Of a DNA stretch of 64,000 nt, positions 7,699-16,964 are shown one piece after another; position 1 is the stretch's first letter, and every line of letters starts with the position of its first letter. This DNA comes from Glutamicibacter sp. PS (GTDB lineage: Bacteria; Actinomycetota; Actinomycetes; Actinomycetales; Micrococcaceae), in NCBI GenBank assembly GCA_031317595.1, contig JANCMB010000001.1, forward strand, positions 1,668,971 to 1,732,970, written 5' to 3'. Position numbers and translations under genes: made by a program. Under the pieces are notes generated by a model. The model made no database searches and was not told the origin of the DNA. It saw only the letters and a list, made by a program, of their open reading frames with translations.

Positions 7699-8133
7699 TT
7701 ATTCCTCGTCGTCGACCGGATCCTTCTTATACGGATCGGCTTCACCGGCGAAGTTCTTACCGTTGCGCAGGGCCGCGACCTCGGCATCCTTTTCGCGGGC
7801 CTTGGCCAGCAGCTCTTCGAGGTGCGAAGCGCTCTCCGGGATTTCGTCGGCGACGAATTCCAAGGTTGGGGTCAACCGAATGGTCAGGTTACGCCCTAGC
7901 TCCTTGCGCAGTGCGCCGGAGCGCGTCTTGAGCATCTCGGCGATCTCGGCCTTGGCCGTCTCATCGCCGAACACCGTGTAGTACACGGTCGCGTGCTGCA
8001 GATCATTGGTGACGCGCGCGTCGGTCACCGTCACGTTGTCGATGCGCTCATCCTTGATGACGGTGCGCAACGACTGTGCCATGAGGACCTGCACGCGCTT
8101 GGCCAGGCGTGCGGCACGGGCTGAATCAGCCAT
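7699..8133 (-). CDS. rbfA: 30S ribosome-binding factor A
   Basis: About 144 aa from ATG 8133 (MADSARAARL), with AAGGAG upstream. RbfA binds immature 30S subunits and helps 16S rRNA maturation at the 5' end/central pseudoknot. The KH-like core is seen as RVQVLMAQSLRTVIKDERIDNVTVTDARVTNDLQHATVYYTV and GRNLTIRLTPTLEFVADEIPE. The acidic tail (KKDPVDDEE) is common in actinobacteria. It follows infB, with a terminator-like hairpin in between. Confidence 0.95.
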   Translation of the reverse strand: MADSARAARLAKRVQVLMAQSLRTVIKDERIDNVTVTDARVTNDLQHATVYYTVFGDETAKAEIAEMLKTRSGALRKELGRNLTIRLTPTLEFVADEIPESASHLEELLAKAREKDAEVAALRNGKNFAGEADPYKKDPVDDEE

Positions 8134-8155
8134 GGTTTTCTCCTTATGGTTCAAA

Positions 8156-8199
8156 ATTCGTGGGCGCCTGACCACATACTAGGTCAAACGCCCACGAAT
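8156..8199 (-). terminator. terminator-like hairpin between infB and rbfA
   Basis: ATTCGTGGGCG (8156-8166) pairs with CGCCCACGAAT (8189-8199), and an inner TGACC/GGTCA pair (8169-8173, 8182-8186) extends the stem. Read on the minus strand the stem is followed by a short T run before the rbfA ribosome binding site. It may partially terminate transcription after infB or set mRNA processing, lowering rbfA relative to infB. Confidence 0.65.
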
Positions 8200-8231
8200 C
8201 GGTGAGTCAGGCTGCTAACAGCCGAGAACTA

Positions 8232-11117
8232 CTAGTCGCGCGGCTTCTCACGCATCTCGAAGGTCTCGATGATGTCGCCTTCCTTGATGTCGTTGAACGA
8301 CCCCAGACCGATACCGCACTCGAAGCCCTCGCGGACCTCGGTGACGTCGTCCTTCTCGCGGCGCAGCGAGTCGATCGACAGGTTATCGGCCACGACGTTG
8401 CCGTCGCGGACCAGACGCGCCTTGGTGTTGCGCTTGATGGTACCCGAACGGATGATCGAACCGGCGATGTTGCCGAACTTGGAGGAACGGAAGACCTGAC
8501 GGATTTCCGCGGTACCCAGTTCGACCTCTTCGTACTCCGGCTTGAGCATACCCTTCAGTGCCAGCTCGATATCGTCGATGGCGGCGTAGATGACCGAGTA
8601 GAAGCGCATGTCCACGCCTTCCTTGTCGGCCATTTCGGCAACGCGCTCGGCCGGGCGAACGTTGAAGCCCAGGATGATCGCGTTGTCCACGGTCGCCAGG
8701 TTGACGTCGTTCTGGGTGATGGCACCCACGCCGCGGTGGATAACGCGCAGCTGCACGTCGTCGCCCACGTCGATCTTCAGCAGCGAGTCTTCCAGGGCCT
8801 CCACGGCACCGGAGACGTCGCCCTTCAGGATCAGGTTGAGGGTATCGATCTTGCCCTCGGCCACTGCCTTGTCGAAGTCTTCCAGGGTGATGCGCTTGCG
8901 ACGCTTGGCCAGCTGAGCGTTGCGCTCGGCGGTCTCGCGCTTCTCGGCGATCTGACGGGCGGTACGCTCGTCCTCGGTCACCAGGAAGCTGTCACCGGCG
9001 CGTGGCACGGTAGACAGACCCAGCACCTGCACCGGACGCGACGGCAGGGCCACATCCAGGTTCTCGCCGTTCTCGTCGAACATGGCACGCACACGGCCGT
9101 GGGCGGTGCCGACCACCATGGTGTCACCGACGGCCAGAGTACCGGACTGCACCAGCACGGTAGCCACGGCGCCGCGGCCCTTATCCAGGTTCGCTTCGAT
9201 GGCCACACCACGAGCGGACTTGTCCGGGTTGGCCTGCAACTCGAGCACGTCGGTGGTCAACAGGATGGCGTCGAGCAGGTCGTCGATACCCAGCTTCTGC
9301 AGTGCGGAGACCTCGATGAACATGGTGTCGCCACCGTATTCCTCGGGCACCAGACCGTACTCGGTGAGCTGGCCCTTGACCTTGTCGGCGTTGGCGCCTT
9401 CCTTATCGATCTTGTTGACCGCGACGATAATCGGCACGCCGGCCGCCTGAGCGTGGTTCAACGCTTCGACGGTCTGCGGCATAACGCCATCGTCGGCGGC
9501 GACCACGAGCACAGACACGTCGGTCACCTCGGCACCACGGGCACGCATAGCGGTGAACGCCTCGTGACCCGGAGTATCGATGAAGGTCATCGCGCGGTCG
9601 CGGCCCTCGTGCGGGTGCACGATCTGGTACGCACCGATGTGCTGGGTGATGCCACCGTGCTCGCCGGCGATCACGTTCGACTGGCGGATAGCATCCAGCA
9701 GTCGGGTCTTACCGTGATCGACGTGACCCATGATGGTGATAACCGGGGCGCGCTCTTCGAGCTCCTCCTCGGTTTCGGCCTCAAGCTCAGCCTCGAGATC
9801 GAGTCCGAAGCCTTCGAGCAGCTCGCGGTCCTCGTCCTCCGGTGAGACAACCGAAACCTTGTAGCCCAGCTCTTCGCCGAGGACCTCGAAGGTTGCCTCG
9901 TCCAGCGACTGGGTGGCGGTAGCCATTTCACCAAGGTGGAACAGCACGGTCACCAGGGCTGCCGGGTTGGCGCCAATCTTCTCGGCGAAGTCGGTGATCG
10001 AAGCACCACGACGCAGACGAATTTCGGTCTGGCCGTTACCGCGCGGCACATTCACGCCGCCCAGGCTCGGAGCACTCATCTGCTCCAATTCCTGACGCTT
10101 TGCGCGCTTGGACTTGCGCTGCTTGCCGCGACCGGCGCCTCCCTTACCGAAGGCACCGCCTACGCCACCGCGACCGCGCGGAGCGCCGCCACGGAATCCG
10201 CCGCCACCACCGGCACCCGGACCGCCACCGCCGCCTGGGCGGCCGCGACCACCGGCACCGCCACCTGGGCGGCCGGCACCGGCCGGAGCCGGACGTTCGG
10301 TGCGGTTAGGCATAACGCCCGGGGTTGCCCGTGCACCGTTCGGGGTGCGCGGAGCGGCAGGGCGCGGGCCGCCCTGGCCGGCACCGGCTGGACGTGGGCC
10401 GCCCTGACCTGCACCTGCGGGACGCGGGCCGCGCTGCGGAGCGTTCTCGCCACGTGGCGGACGCGGGCCACCCTGGCCCTGGCCGCCGGGGCGCTGACCG
10501 CGCTGACCTGCCGGACGTGGGCCGCCCTGACCGGACTCACCGGTACGCATCCCCTGCTGCGAGGAGAACGGGCTGTTGCCCGGACGCGGGCCACCTGGGC
10601 GTGGACCGCCCGGACGTGGTGCGCGCTGGCCGGGGCGTGGGCCGCCCTGACCGGACTCACCGGTACGCATCCCCTGCTGCGAGGAGAAGGGGTTGTTACC
10701 CGGACGCGGACCGGCAGGCTTGGGAGCTGCCGGGCGCGGGCCGGGACGCGGACCACCCGGGGTCGGTGCGTTGCCGCTGGGCTTGGACTCGGCGGCCGGA
10801 GCCGGAGTCTGCTTCGGGGTGCTAGCTCCGGGGGTGGGAGCCTTTGGGGTTTTAGCAGCCGGGGCCGGAGCCTCCGGGGTCGGGCGTGCGCCCGGCTTCG
10901 GGGCCCCGCCTGGCTTGGGTGCTGCGGCCGGCTTCTTCTCAGCGGCCGGGGCAGGCTTGCCGCCGCCGAAGGCATCACGCAGTTTGCGTGCCACCGGCGG
11001 TTCGACCGTGGAGGAGGCCGAGCGAACGAACTCGCCCATGTCCTGCAACTTGGTCAATGCTTCTTTGGAACTGATTCCGAGCTCTTTGGCGAGCTCGTGA
11101 ACGCGGGGTTTAGCCAC
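8232..11117 (-). CDS. infB: translation initiation factor IF-2
   Basis: 961 aa, starting at GTG with AGGAGAG just upstream. IF-2 is the GTPase that delivers initiator fMet-tRNA to the 30S subunit and promotes subunit joining. An IF2_N helix ([19 protein letters not shown]) is followed by a long disordered Gly/Pro/Arg-rich region (about 60-340), a second IF2_N module, then the G domain with GHVDHGKT near 463-470, DTPGHE and NKIDK, and the C-terminal IF-2 domains. The low-complexity linker contains a 120-bp internal duplication. It sits in the conserved nusA-ylxR-infB-rbfA operon. Confidence 0.98.
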   Translation of the reverse strand: MAKPRVHELAKELGISSKEALTKLQDMGEFVRSASSTVEPPVARKLRDAFGGGKPAPAAEKKPAAAPKPGGAPKPGARPTPEAPAPAAKTPKAPTPGASTPKQTPAPAAESKPSGNAPTPGGPRPGPRPAAPKPAGPRPGNNPFSSQQGMRTGESGQGGPRPGQRAPRPGGPRPGGPRPGNSPFSSQQGMRTGESGQGGPRPAGQRGQRPGGQGQGGPRPPRGENAPQRGPRPAGAGQGGPRPAGAGQGGPRPAAPRTPNGARATPGVMPNRTERPAPAGAGRPGGGAGGRGRPGGGGGPGAGGGGGFRGGAPRGRGGVGGAFGKGGAGRGKQRKSKRAKRQELEQMSAPSLGGVNVPRGNGQTEIRLRRGASITDFAEKIGANPAALVTVLFHLGEMATATQSLDEATFEVLGEELGYKVSVVSPEDEDRELLEGFGLDLEAELEAETEEELEERAPVITIMGHVDHGKTRLLDAIRQSNVIAGEHGGITQHIGAYQIVHPHEGRDRAMTFIDTPGHEAFTAMRARGAEVTDVSVLVVAADDGVMPQTVEALNHAQAAGVPIIVAVNKIDKEGANADKVKGQLTEYGLVPEEYGGDTMFIEVSALQKLGIDDLLDAILLTTDVLELQANPDKSARGVAIEANLDKGRGAVATVLVQSGTLAVGDTMVVGTAHGRVRAMFDENGENLDVALPSRPVQVLGLSTVPRAGDSFLVTEDERTARQIAEKRETAERNAQLAKRRKRITLEDFDKAVAEGKIDTLNLILKGDVSGAVEALEDSLLKIDVGDDVQLRVIHRGVGAITQNDVNLATVDNAIILGFNVRPAERVAEMADKEGVDMRFYSVIYAAIDDIELALKGMLKPEYEEVELGTAEIRQVFRSSKFGNIAGSIIRSGTIKRNTKARLVRDGNVVADNLSIDSLRREKDDVTEVREGFECGIGLGSFNDIKEGDIIETFEMREKPRD
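10516..10688. repeat. 120-bp-spaced direct repeat inside infB
   Basis: A 53-bp stretch at 10516-10568 recurs identically at 10636-10688, exactly 120 bp (40 codons) away, encoding two copies of [18 protein letters not shown]. The flanking bases are partly similar, as expected from an old in-frame tandem duplication in the IF-2 linker. Confidence 0.9.
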
Positions 11118-11284
11118 ATCTCTCCTGTATCAATGCGATCGGCCAAGATCCAACGCGTCCAAAGGGATGTGGGTTCTGGCAGATCAGCGTGTAATTTTGT
11201 GAAATTCTTCCGCCGCACGGATCTTCACGCAAAATCGATTGTTCATCGTTGTGCGCTCAACATTGCGGTCTCATCGGGTTGCCA

Positions 11285-11605
11285 TCAGATTTCTGACCCG
11301 CTTTCCTTGTCTCTGCCAGATTTCCGGCCGGCTGCCGGTAAATCTTCGTGGGCGGCAAATTGCTCGAGCACCGAGGCATCATTCACCGGAGTCCTGAAGG
11401 CCCGGTGGAATGCCTTGCGCTGCACGGCCTTGCGCACGCACTGTTGGTCCGCATGGGTCCACGCTCCCCGCCCGGTGGCGGTGGCCGTGATATCCAGGCA
11501 TACCGCACGCGGCGATACGTCCCCGGACAGGACCCAACGGATCAAGCCTTGGCGCGATTCGGTGGTACGGCACGCGATGCATGTACGTTGCTGCTGCAGC
11601 TTCAT
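11285..11605 (-). CDS. ylxR: YlxR family (DUF448) RNA-binding protein
   Basis: About 106 aa from ATG 11605 (MKLQQQRTCIACR); an in-frame GTG at 11650 would add 15 residues not expected in the family. YlxR is a small basic protein encoded between nusA and infB, thought to bind RNA and reported to influence RNase P. The signature RTCIACR...RWV and the GRGAWTHADQQCVRKAVQRKAFHRAFR block are present. The operon position is canonical. Confidence 0.9.
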   Translation of the reverse strand: MKLQQQRTCIACRTTESRQGLIRWVLSGDVSPRAVCLDITATATGRGAWTHADQQCVRKAVQRKAFHRAFRTPVNDASVLEQFAAHEDLPAAGRKSGRDKESGSEI

Positions 11606-11739
11606 GCCGGTGCCGATCCCGCCTTTCGCGATGAAAATGTCCAAAGCCACCTACCAGTCTAGCGCGTTTAAACGCCGACGCCGACGTGAGGTTGCTTTCA
11701 CGTCGACGCCGAAGGTTCACGGCCTGACTAGTTGGCCGT

Positions 11740-12723
11740 TTAGAACTGTGGTTCCTTGCCACCGGAGGCGGCAATGATATCGATGCGCCAGCCGGTGAGC
11801 TTGGCGGCCAGTCGGGCGTTCTGCCCCTCCTTGCCAATGGCCAAGGACAGCTGGGAATCGGGCACGATCACCCGGGCGCGGCGTTCGTCGGCGTCCAAAA
11901 TCTCCACCGAGACCACCTTGGCCGGGGACAGCGCGGCGGCAATAAACTTGGCCGGATCCTCGGAGTAGTCGACGATGTCGATCTTCTCGTCGTTCAGCTC
12001 ATTCATCACCGCGCGCACGCGGGTGCCCATTTCGCCAATGCAGGCGCCCTTGGCGTTCACGCCGTTAACGGTGGCGCTCACGGCCAGCTTGGTGCGGTGT
12101 CCGGCCTCGCGGGCCAGTGCCTCGACGACCACGACGCCCTCGGCGATCTCCGGGACCTCCATTTCGAAGAGCTTGCGCACCAGGTTGGGGTGCGAGCGCG
12201 AAAGGGTCACGGCCGGGCCCTTCATGCCGCGCTCGGCGGAGACCACATAGGCGCGCAGGCGCTTACCGTGCGGGTAGCGCTCCCCCGGCACCTGTTCCGG
12301 TGGCGGCAGCAGGGCTTCGATGTCACCGACGTTGACCTGCACCATCAGGGAGTTGCGGCCCTGCTGGATCACACCGGAGATCAGCTCACCGACGCGGGAG
12401 GCATATTCGCCGACCACTTGGGCGTCCTCGGCCTCACGCAGGCGCTGCATAATCACCTGGCGGGCGGTGGAGGCGGCGATACGGCCGAAACCCACCGGGG
12501 TGTCGTCGAATTCGCCAAGGAATTCGCCGTTCTCATCCACATCCGGGGCCATAATGCGCACGTGCCCGGTGCTACGTTCAATTTCGGCGCGTGCGTTGGG
12601 CATTGCGCCCTCGGTCTTGTTGTAGGCCAATAGCAACGCGGATTCGATGGTTGGGATCAGCACATCCATTGGGATGTCGCGGTCCTTTTCCAGAATGCGC
12701 AGGGCTTCGAGATCGATATCCAC
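11740..12723 (-). CDS. nusA: transcription termination/antitermination factor NusA
   Basis: 327 aa, a normal actinobacterial NusA without the C-terminal acidic repeats of enterobacteria. An N-terminal RNAP-binding domain is followed by an S1 domain ([38 protein letters not shown]) and two KH domains ending in [25 protein letters not shown]. The GTG start has GGAGGA upstream, embedded in the end of rimP, so the two are coupled. Confidence 0.97.
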   Translation of the reverse strand: MDIDLEALRILEKDRDIPMDVLIPTIESALLLAYNKTEGAMPNARAEIERSTGHVRIMAPDVDENGEFLGEFDDTPVGFGRIAASTARQVIMQRLREAEDAQVVGEYASRVGELISGVIQQGRNSLMVQVNVGDIEALLPPPEQVPGERYPHGKRLRAYVVSAERGMKGPAVTLSRSHPNLVRKLFEMEVPEIAEGVVVVEALAREAGHRTKLAVSATVNGVNAKGACIGEMGTRVRAVMNELNDEKIDIVDYSEDPAKFIAAALSPAKVVSVEILDADERRARVIVPDSQLSLAIGKEGQNARLAAKLTGWRIDIIAASGGKEPQF

Positions 12724-12726
12724 GCC

Positions 12727-13293
12727 CTAGTCCTCCATGTCTTCAATGTCGTCGGTGATCACTGCGGCGTCGTCGAAATTCAATTCGGGATCGACGACGG
12801 CCTTACGAATGTCGGTGAAGGCGAAGCCGCGGGGCTCGTCCACCTTTGCTTTCATGCCCTTTTTCGCCGGCTCGTGGTGCACCGCGATGAGCACCTGCTG
12901 ATCGCCGACCTCGGTGATGCGTCCGCGCAGCCGGGTGCCGTCTTCGAGACGGAATTTGACCATGCGGTTCAGGGCGCGCGCCCAGTGGCGCGGTTCGGTC
13001 AGCGGGCGGGAGAGGCCCGGGGAGCTGACTTCAAGTTCATAGGGGGCGCTGTTCGCGTACACGGGGTCGCGATCCAGCGCGGTAGAAACGGTGGTGGTGA
13101 CTTCGCCAAGCTGATCAAGATTGACCGACTCGGTGCCGGTGGGCAGATCCACAATGACCTGGATGATCTGCTGGGTCCCAGCGGTTCGGAGGGAGACTTC
13201 CTCCAAAACCAGCCCGTGGGATTCCACTTCCTTGTTCAGCACGGTCATCAACCGCAAGGCTTCTTGTTCGGTATCGGCCGGCGTTCCGGTCAT
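12727..13293 (-). CDS. rimP: ribosome maturation factor RimP
   Basis: 188 aa. RimP assists 30S assembly around protein S12. The N-terminal domain shows GLVLEEVSLRTAGTQQIIQVIVDLP and NLDQLGEVTTTVSTALD; the block YELEVSSPGLSRPLTEPRHWARALNRMVKFRLEDG is diagnostic. ATG with GGGAGG six bases upstream. First gene of the rimP-nusA-ylxR-infB operon, so 13294-13433 must contain its promoter and that of the divergent gene at 13434. Confidence 0.95.
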   Translation of the reverse strand: MTGTPADTEQEALRLMTVLNKEVESHGLVLEEVSLRTAGTQQIIQVIVDLPTGTESVNLDQLGEVTTTVSTALDRDPVYANSAPYELEVSSPGLSRPLTEPRHWARALNRMVKFRLEDGTRLRGRITEVGDQQVLIAVHHEPAKKGMKAKVDEPRGFAFTDIRKAVVDPELNFDDAAVITDDIEDMED

Positions 13294-13433
13294 GGATATC
13301 CTCCCACGCTATTCGTTGTTGTCTTTAAAGCGTATCGCCTCCCACCGAGGTTGAGAACGGCTCAGCGGGCGCTGGTGGCCGAACTCACCACAAAAATGCT
13401 GAATCGCCGCGTGGGCATGGGAAGATCATAGGG

Positions 13434-14465
13434 ATGAATGCGCACCCGAAGAGCCCCGTTCCCCGTCGCGCCCCACGTTGGCTGGCCCCCTTATTGGCAG
13501 CCGTGTTGGTGATCGCCCTGTGCTGGATCTTGGCCGTGACCCTGTTGCGTCCGCTGCTCGTGCAACGCGGACTACCCGAGGGTGCCCGCGGGGTCAGCAA
13601 CGAGCAGCAACAGGTATGGCAGTACTCGGCGAGACTGGCTGACCTAGAAGATCGCGCCGAGCAGCTGGCCGACCTCTCCGAGGGCGACACCAAACTGGCC
13701 CTGCGTGGACTGCAGGAAACGCTCGGCACCTCGGTGGCCCTGCTTGGCGAGCTGAGCTTCGAGAACGAACCCCAACCGGTGCTCGCCCAGGACTACAGCG
13801 AGCAGGCGGCCGCGCAATTAGCCGTCGATGCGGCCACGGCGAGCGCCGAGGTGCCCGAGGCCCCCGACAATGCCCCGCAGGTGCGCAAGGTGCTCACCCA
13901 CAGCGCCGTTGCCCTCAACCTCCAGGCCCGCGCGGTGATTGCCGAGTTGCCCAAGAAGCAGCGCCCCAAGGGGCTTACCGCCCCGCTGGCGGCGACCGGA
14001 GGCGCGGCCGACGCCGCCCCGGTGGCATGCCTGGCCGCGGACGAGGGTGTGCCAACCCCGGGCCACGGGCAGGATGCGGTGCGCGATGTGGCTTACGCCT
14101 TGGACCGCGGCTACGCGCTGGACTACATCTGGCAACTCACCGCCGCGCGTAGCGGGAGCAAGGCCGCCGAGTCGCTCGAGCAGCGCCGCGATCGGTTGGC
14201 CACCCAGCTCGCCGCGCTGCGTGCGGTGCGCGCCCCGGACTGCTCCGACGTCCGCGCCCCGGCCTACCGGTTGCCGGAGAACTCCTTGGACAAGCTTCCC
14301 GAGGTCGGCAACGCGGCCCAACGTGATTTCGCCTTTGCCGTGTTGGATGCCGCCACCTCGACCTCCGGGGCCAATCGCGCCGAGTTGGCCGAGCTCGGGG
14401 TAGACCTTTTCGAGTCGCTCGCCGAAGACAAGGTGCCCTTCGATTTACTGCGCGCAGCAGAATAA
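13434..14465 (+). CDS. membrane-anchored ferritin-like domain protein (DUF4439-type)
   Basis: 343 aa. One strong membrane segment near residues 16-40 anchors a long, alanine-rich helical exported domain. The C-terminal part (DAVRDVAYALDRGYALDYIWQLTAARSG...RRDRLATQLAALRAV) resembles the ferritin-like DUF4439 domain found beside rimP in many actinobacteria. The domain assignment is from pattern memory and is moderately sure; metal binding is not shown. It is divergent from rimP. Confidence 0.7.
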   Translation: MNAHPKSPVPRRAPRWLAPLLAAVLVIALCWILAVTLLRPLLVQRGLPEGARGVSNEQQQVWQYSARLADLEDRAEQLADLSEGDTKLALRGLQETLGTSVALLGELSFENEPQPVLAQDYSEQAAAQLAVDAATASAEVPEAPDNAPQVRKVLTHSAVALNLQARAVIAELPKKQRPKGLTAPLAATGGAADAAPVACLAADEGVPTPGHGQDAVRDVAYALDRGYALDYIWQLTAARSGSKAAESLEQRRDRLATQLAALRAVRAPDCSDVRAPAYRLPENSLDKLPEVGNAAQRDFAFAVLDAATSTSGANRAELAELGVDLFESLAEDKVPFDLLRAAE

Positions 14466-14556
14466 CGGAAGGGATCTCTACCGTCGCGGCGGGACCGGCC
14501 ACGACAAGTGCATCCCCACCGACTACTGCCCCACCGCGCAAAGATTGGATAACGCC

Positions 14557-14970
14557 ATGGCAAAACCTGCCGATGCAAAGGCCTCCCACACATCACGAAA
14601 CGCGTTCCTGATCAGCGCGGCGCTGCTGGTGCTGCTTGCCGTGGTGGCTGGCGTCGCGTGGATAACTGGCGCGGGATTCGGCGCTGGAACCATGCGGACA
14701 GAAGACCTGCTCTCCAGCAGCGAGTTCACGTCACGTGACGCTACCGCTGAGCTCTGCGGTACTGAACAATGCGTGGCCGGGTGGAGCACGGCGATTGGAA
14801 ATTTCCTCGAATTTGATTCAGCTGGGGCGGCCGAGCAATTTGCCACTTATCTGGGTGACGACGGGCGTCGCTGGAAGAATATCGTGTTGGACTTCAGGGG
14901 TTACGAATTAAGTTTTGAGCAGCGCAGGCTGGCGATCGATACGCTCTACAGCGGGAAAGACTGGTCCTAG
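14557..14970 (+). CDS. membrane-anchored hypothetical protein
   Basis: About 137 aa from ATG 14557; a TTG four codons earlier is the only alternative nearby and neither start has a strong ribosome binding site. One membrane segment (about residues 16-42) is followed by a small extracytoplasmic domain with two cysteines in CGTEQC, possibly a disulfide. It is about 90 bases downstream of the ferritin-like gene on the same strand and ends at a terminator. No family recognised. Confidence 0.65.
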   Translation: MAKPADAKASHTSRNAFLISAALLVLLAVVAGVAWITGAGFGAGTMRTEDLLSSSEFTSRDATAELCGTEQCVAGWSTAIGNFLEFDSAGAAEQFATYLGDDGRRWKNIVLDFRGYELSFEQRRLAIDTLYSGKDWS

Positions 14971-14985
14971 AGCCGACTCCGACAT

Positions 14986-15038
14986 ACGCACAGGCGTCGG
15001 ACCAACCCCTGAGCCAAGGAGTGGCCCGACGCCTGCGT
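14986..15038. terminator. bidirectional terminator
   Basis: CAGGCGTCGG (14991-15000) pairs with CCGACGCCTG (15026-15035), with outer ACGCA/CGT pairs and a small bulge, between the convergent genes ending at 14970 and 15049. Confidence 0.7.
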
Positions 15039-15048
15039 GAACCTATCG

Positions 15049-16839
15049 CTAAGCTAGATGATGCGTCTCGGCGAGGGCATACACCGGGGTATCGATCCCT
15101 TCGTAGCGCGCCTTGAGCTGTAGCCCTAGATACTTTGAGTAGTGCCGAGACTGGTGCAGGTTTCCGCCATGGAACCAAAGGTTCTCGACCTGCGTAGGCT
15201 TCCACATATTGCGCAGTTCGCCCTGCCAGGGTCCGGGGTCTTTAGTGGTATCCGAGCCAAGGCCCCAACACTTGCCCACCGCGTCGGCCACCTCTTGCGA
15301 AATGAGCTTGGCCGCCCAGCCGTTCATTGAACCGTATCCGGTCGCATACACCACCGCGTCGGCGGGTAGTTCGGTCCCGTCGGTGAGCACCACGGAATTC
15401 TCGGTGAGGTGGTCAACCTCGCCGCGGGCCAAGGCGATGGACCCGTCGGCAACCAGCGCCGAGGCACCGATGTCGATGTAGTATCCCGAGCCGCGGCGCA
15501 AGTACTTGAGGAATAGACCGGACTCGTCGTCTCCGAAGTCCAGGTCGAACCCGGCCTTTTCGAGGCCTTCGTAGAAGTCCGCATCCGCCTCGCGTATCTG
15601 TGCGAAGGCCGGAATGTGAAACTGTGGCAATACCTTGTAAGGGATCGACGCAAAGATTAGGTCGGCGGCATGGTGGTCGATGCCATTGGCCAGAGCCTCC
15701 TCGGAATAGAGCGGTCCGAGCACGGTCTTCATCAGTGACTCCGAGCGCACAATGTGCGTGGACGAACGTTGCACCATGGTGGGTTTCGCACCGTTGTGCA
15801 CGAGGTCCGCGCAGATGTCGTGGGCCGAATTATTCGCGCCGACAACCACCACGTTTTTGCCGGCGTAGCGGGCACCGCCGGGATGTGTCGAGGAGTGGTT
15901 TTGCTCGCCAGCAAAAATGTCTTGCCCCGGGTAGTTGGGCATATTTGGCACCCCGGACATGCCGGTGGCTAGTACGAGGTGTTGCGGGCGCAGGGTGAGT
16001 TCCTCACCTTCGCGCACCACCTGTACGTCCCAACCCTGCCCATCGGGTCGTTGGGTGGCTTTCAGTGCCTCGGTGTTGGACCAGTAGTCCAGTTCCATGA
16101 GCTTGGTGTAGCTTTCGAGCCAATCGCCCATTTTGTCCTTGGGTGTGAATACCGGCCAGTGATCGGGGAACTCGAGATACGGCATATGGTCGTACCAGAC
16201 CGGGTCGTGCAGGGCCAGCGAGTGATAGCGCGAACGCCACTGGTCGCCGGGACGCGGATGCTTATCGATCACCAGTGCGGGGACCCCCATGCGTTTGAGC
16301 CGGGCACCGAGCCCAATTCCACCTTGACCGCCACCGATGACCAGGACGTAGGGCTGTTCGGTGATGCCGAATTCTTCTTTGCGCCTGGTGAGCTTATCCA
16401 GCCAGTTTTCGCTGCTCATGGCGCTGCCGTGGCTGGCCCCAAGTTCACGGCGTGGACCTGCCGGTTCGGGATGGGCACGTAGCTGCTGGGCGGTGGTAAG
16501 CATGGTCCAGCAACGCCCCTCACGCAGTCGCAGGATGCCCAGGCCATCGAACGCCTCATTCTGGAAGCTAAACCAGGTTTCAATCACACCATCGGCTTCG
16601 CTGGCCTTGGTGACTGTCAGCTCGCGCGGCCAGGCGGAGGGCTCAATGCCCTGTAACATCGCGCGTATCTCTTCGCGCCCCTCGCTGGTGTGTAGATTCC
16701 ACGTCAATGACGCGAGGTCCCGCCAATAGCATTCCACCCCGAACAATGCTGTGGCCGCGTCGGCGTCTCGCTCGTCCAAGGCGTGCTGTAGGGCCGTGAG
16801 CCATTCGCTGGCCGCCTGAGTGGGGTCGATGGTTCTCAT
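15049..16839 (-). CDS. flavin-containing monooxygenase with N-terminal SnoaL-like domain
   Basis: About 596 aa from ATG 16839, preceded by GAAGTG; a GTG three codons earlier is possible. Residues 1-125 look like a SnoaL/NTF2-like domain (LTALQHALDERDADAATALF...YWRDLASLTWNL). The rest is an FMO/Baeyer-Villiger-type module with FAD-binding VIGGGQGGIGLGARL, WRSRYHSLALHDPVWYDHMPY, NADPH-binding VVVVGANNSAHD and VVYATGY. It should oxygenate a ketone or heteroatom substrate using NADPH and O2; the substrate is unknown. The GAF regulator upstream on the same strand is its likely controller. Confidence 0.85.
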   Translation of the reverse strand: MRTIDPTQAASEWLTALQHALDERDADAATALFGVECYWRDLASLTWNLHTSEGREEIRAMLQGIEPSAWPRELTVTKASEADGVIETWFSFQNEAFDGLGILRLREGRCWTMLTTAQQLRAHPEPAGPRRELGASHGSAMSSENWLDKLTRRKEEFGITEQPYVLVIGGGQGGIGLGARLKRMGVPALVIDKHPRPGDQWRSRYHSLALHDPVWYDHMPYLEFPDHWPVFTPKDKMGDWLESYTKLMELDYWSNTEALKATQRPDGQGWDVQVVREGEELTLRPQHLVLATGMSGVPNMPNYPGQDIFAGEQNHSSTHPGGARYAGKNVVVVGANNSAHDICADLVHNGAKPTMVQRSSTHIVRSESLMKTVLGPLYSEEALANGIDHHAADLIFASIPYKVLPQFHIPAFAQIREADADFYEGLEKAGFDLDFGDDESGLFLKYLRRGSGYYIDIGASALVADGSIALARGEVDHLTENSVVLTDGTELPADAVVYATGYGSMNGWAAKLISQEVADAVGKCWGLGSDTTKDPGPWQGELRNMWKPTQVENLWFHGGNLHQSRHYSKYLGLQLKARYEGIDTPVYALAETHHLA

Positions 16840-16911
16840 AGTTTTCACTTCGCTTCGCTCTACCGTGGGAACATCCCGGTCGCGGTGCGCCGGGGGTGCA
16901 TATCCCCAGAG

Positions 16912-16927
16912 TATGAGCTAGCTCACA
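16912..16927 (-). promoter_or_regulatory. CRP/GlxR-like site upstream of the monooxygenase
   Basis: Minus-strand sequence TGTGAGCTAGCTCATA matches TGTGA-N6-TCACA with one mismatch and carries the central TA of the GlxR pattern TGTGANNTANNTCACA. It lies about 73 bp before the monooxygenase start. Match to consensus is seen; function is inferred. Confidence 0.5.
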
Positions 16928-16936
16928 CTTGACCAG

Positions 16937-16956
16937 CGTTGCAAAAGGTTGCAACG
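16937..16956. promoter_or_regulatory. perfect dyad, candidate operator for the GAF regulator
   Basis: CGTTGCAA and TTGCAACG flank a 4-bp spacer, a perfect 8-bp dyad 8 bases downstream of the regulator stop and about 98 bp upstream of the monooxygenase start. The position suits an operator of the adjacent activator. Confidence 0.55.
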
Positions 16957-16964
16957 TTGGGTGA

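Noticed and set aside
10160-10978. A 272-codon alternative frame inside infB on the same strand
   Set aside because: It overlaps the repetitive IF-2 linker and reads as Arg/Pro/Ala/Val low-complexity; it is a by-product of the repeat composition.
8202-11777. Two very long plus-strand ORFs (about 547 and 613 codons) opposite infB
   Set aside because: They are opposite-strand shadows of a high-GC gene with clear IF-2 homology; their translations are low-complexity, His/Asp- or Ala/Thr/Arg-rich, with no recognisable domains.
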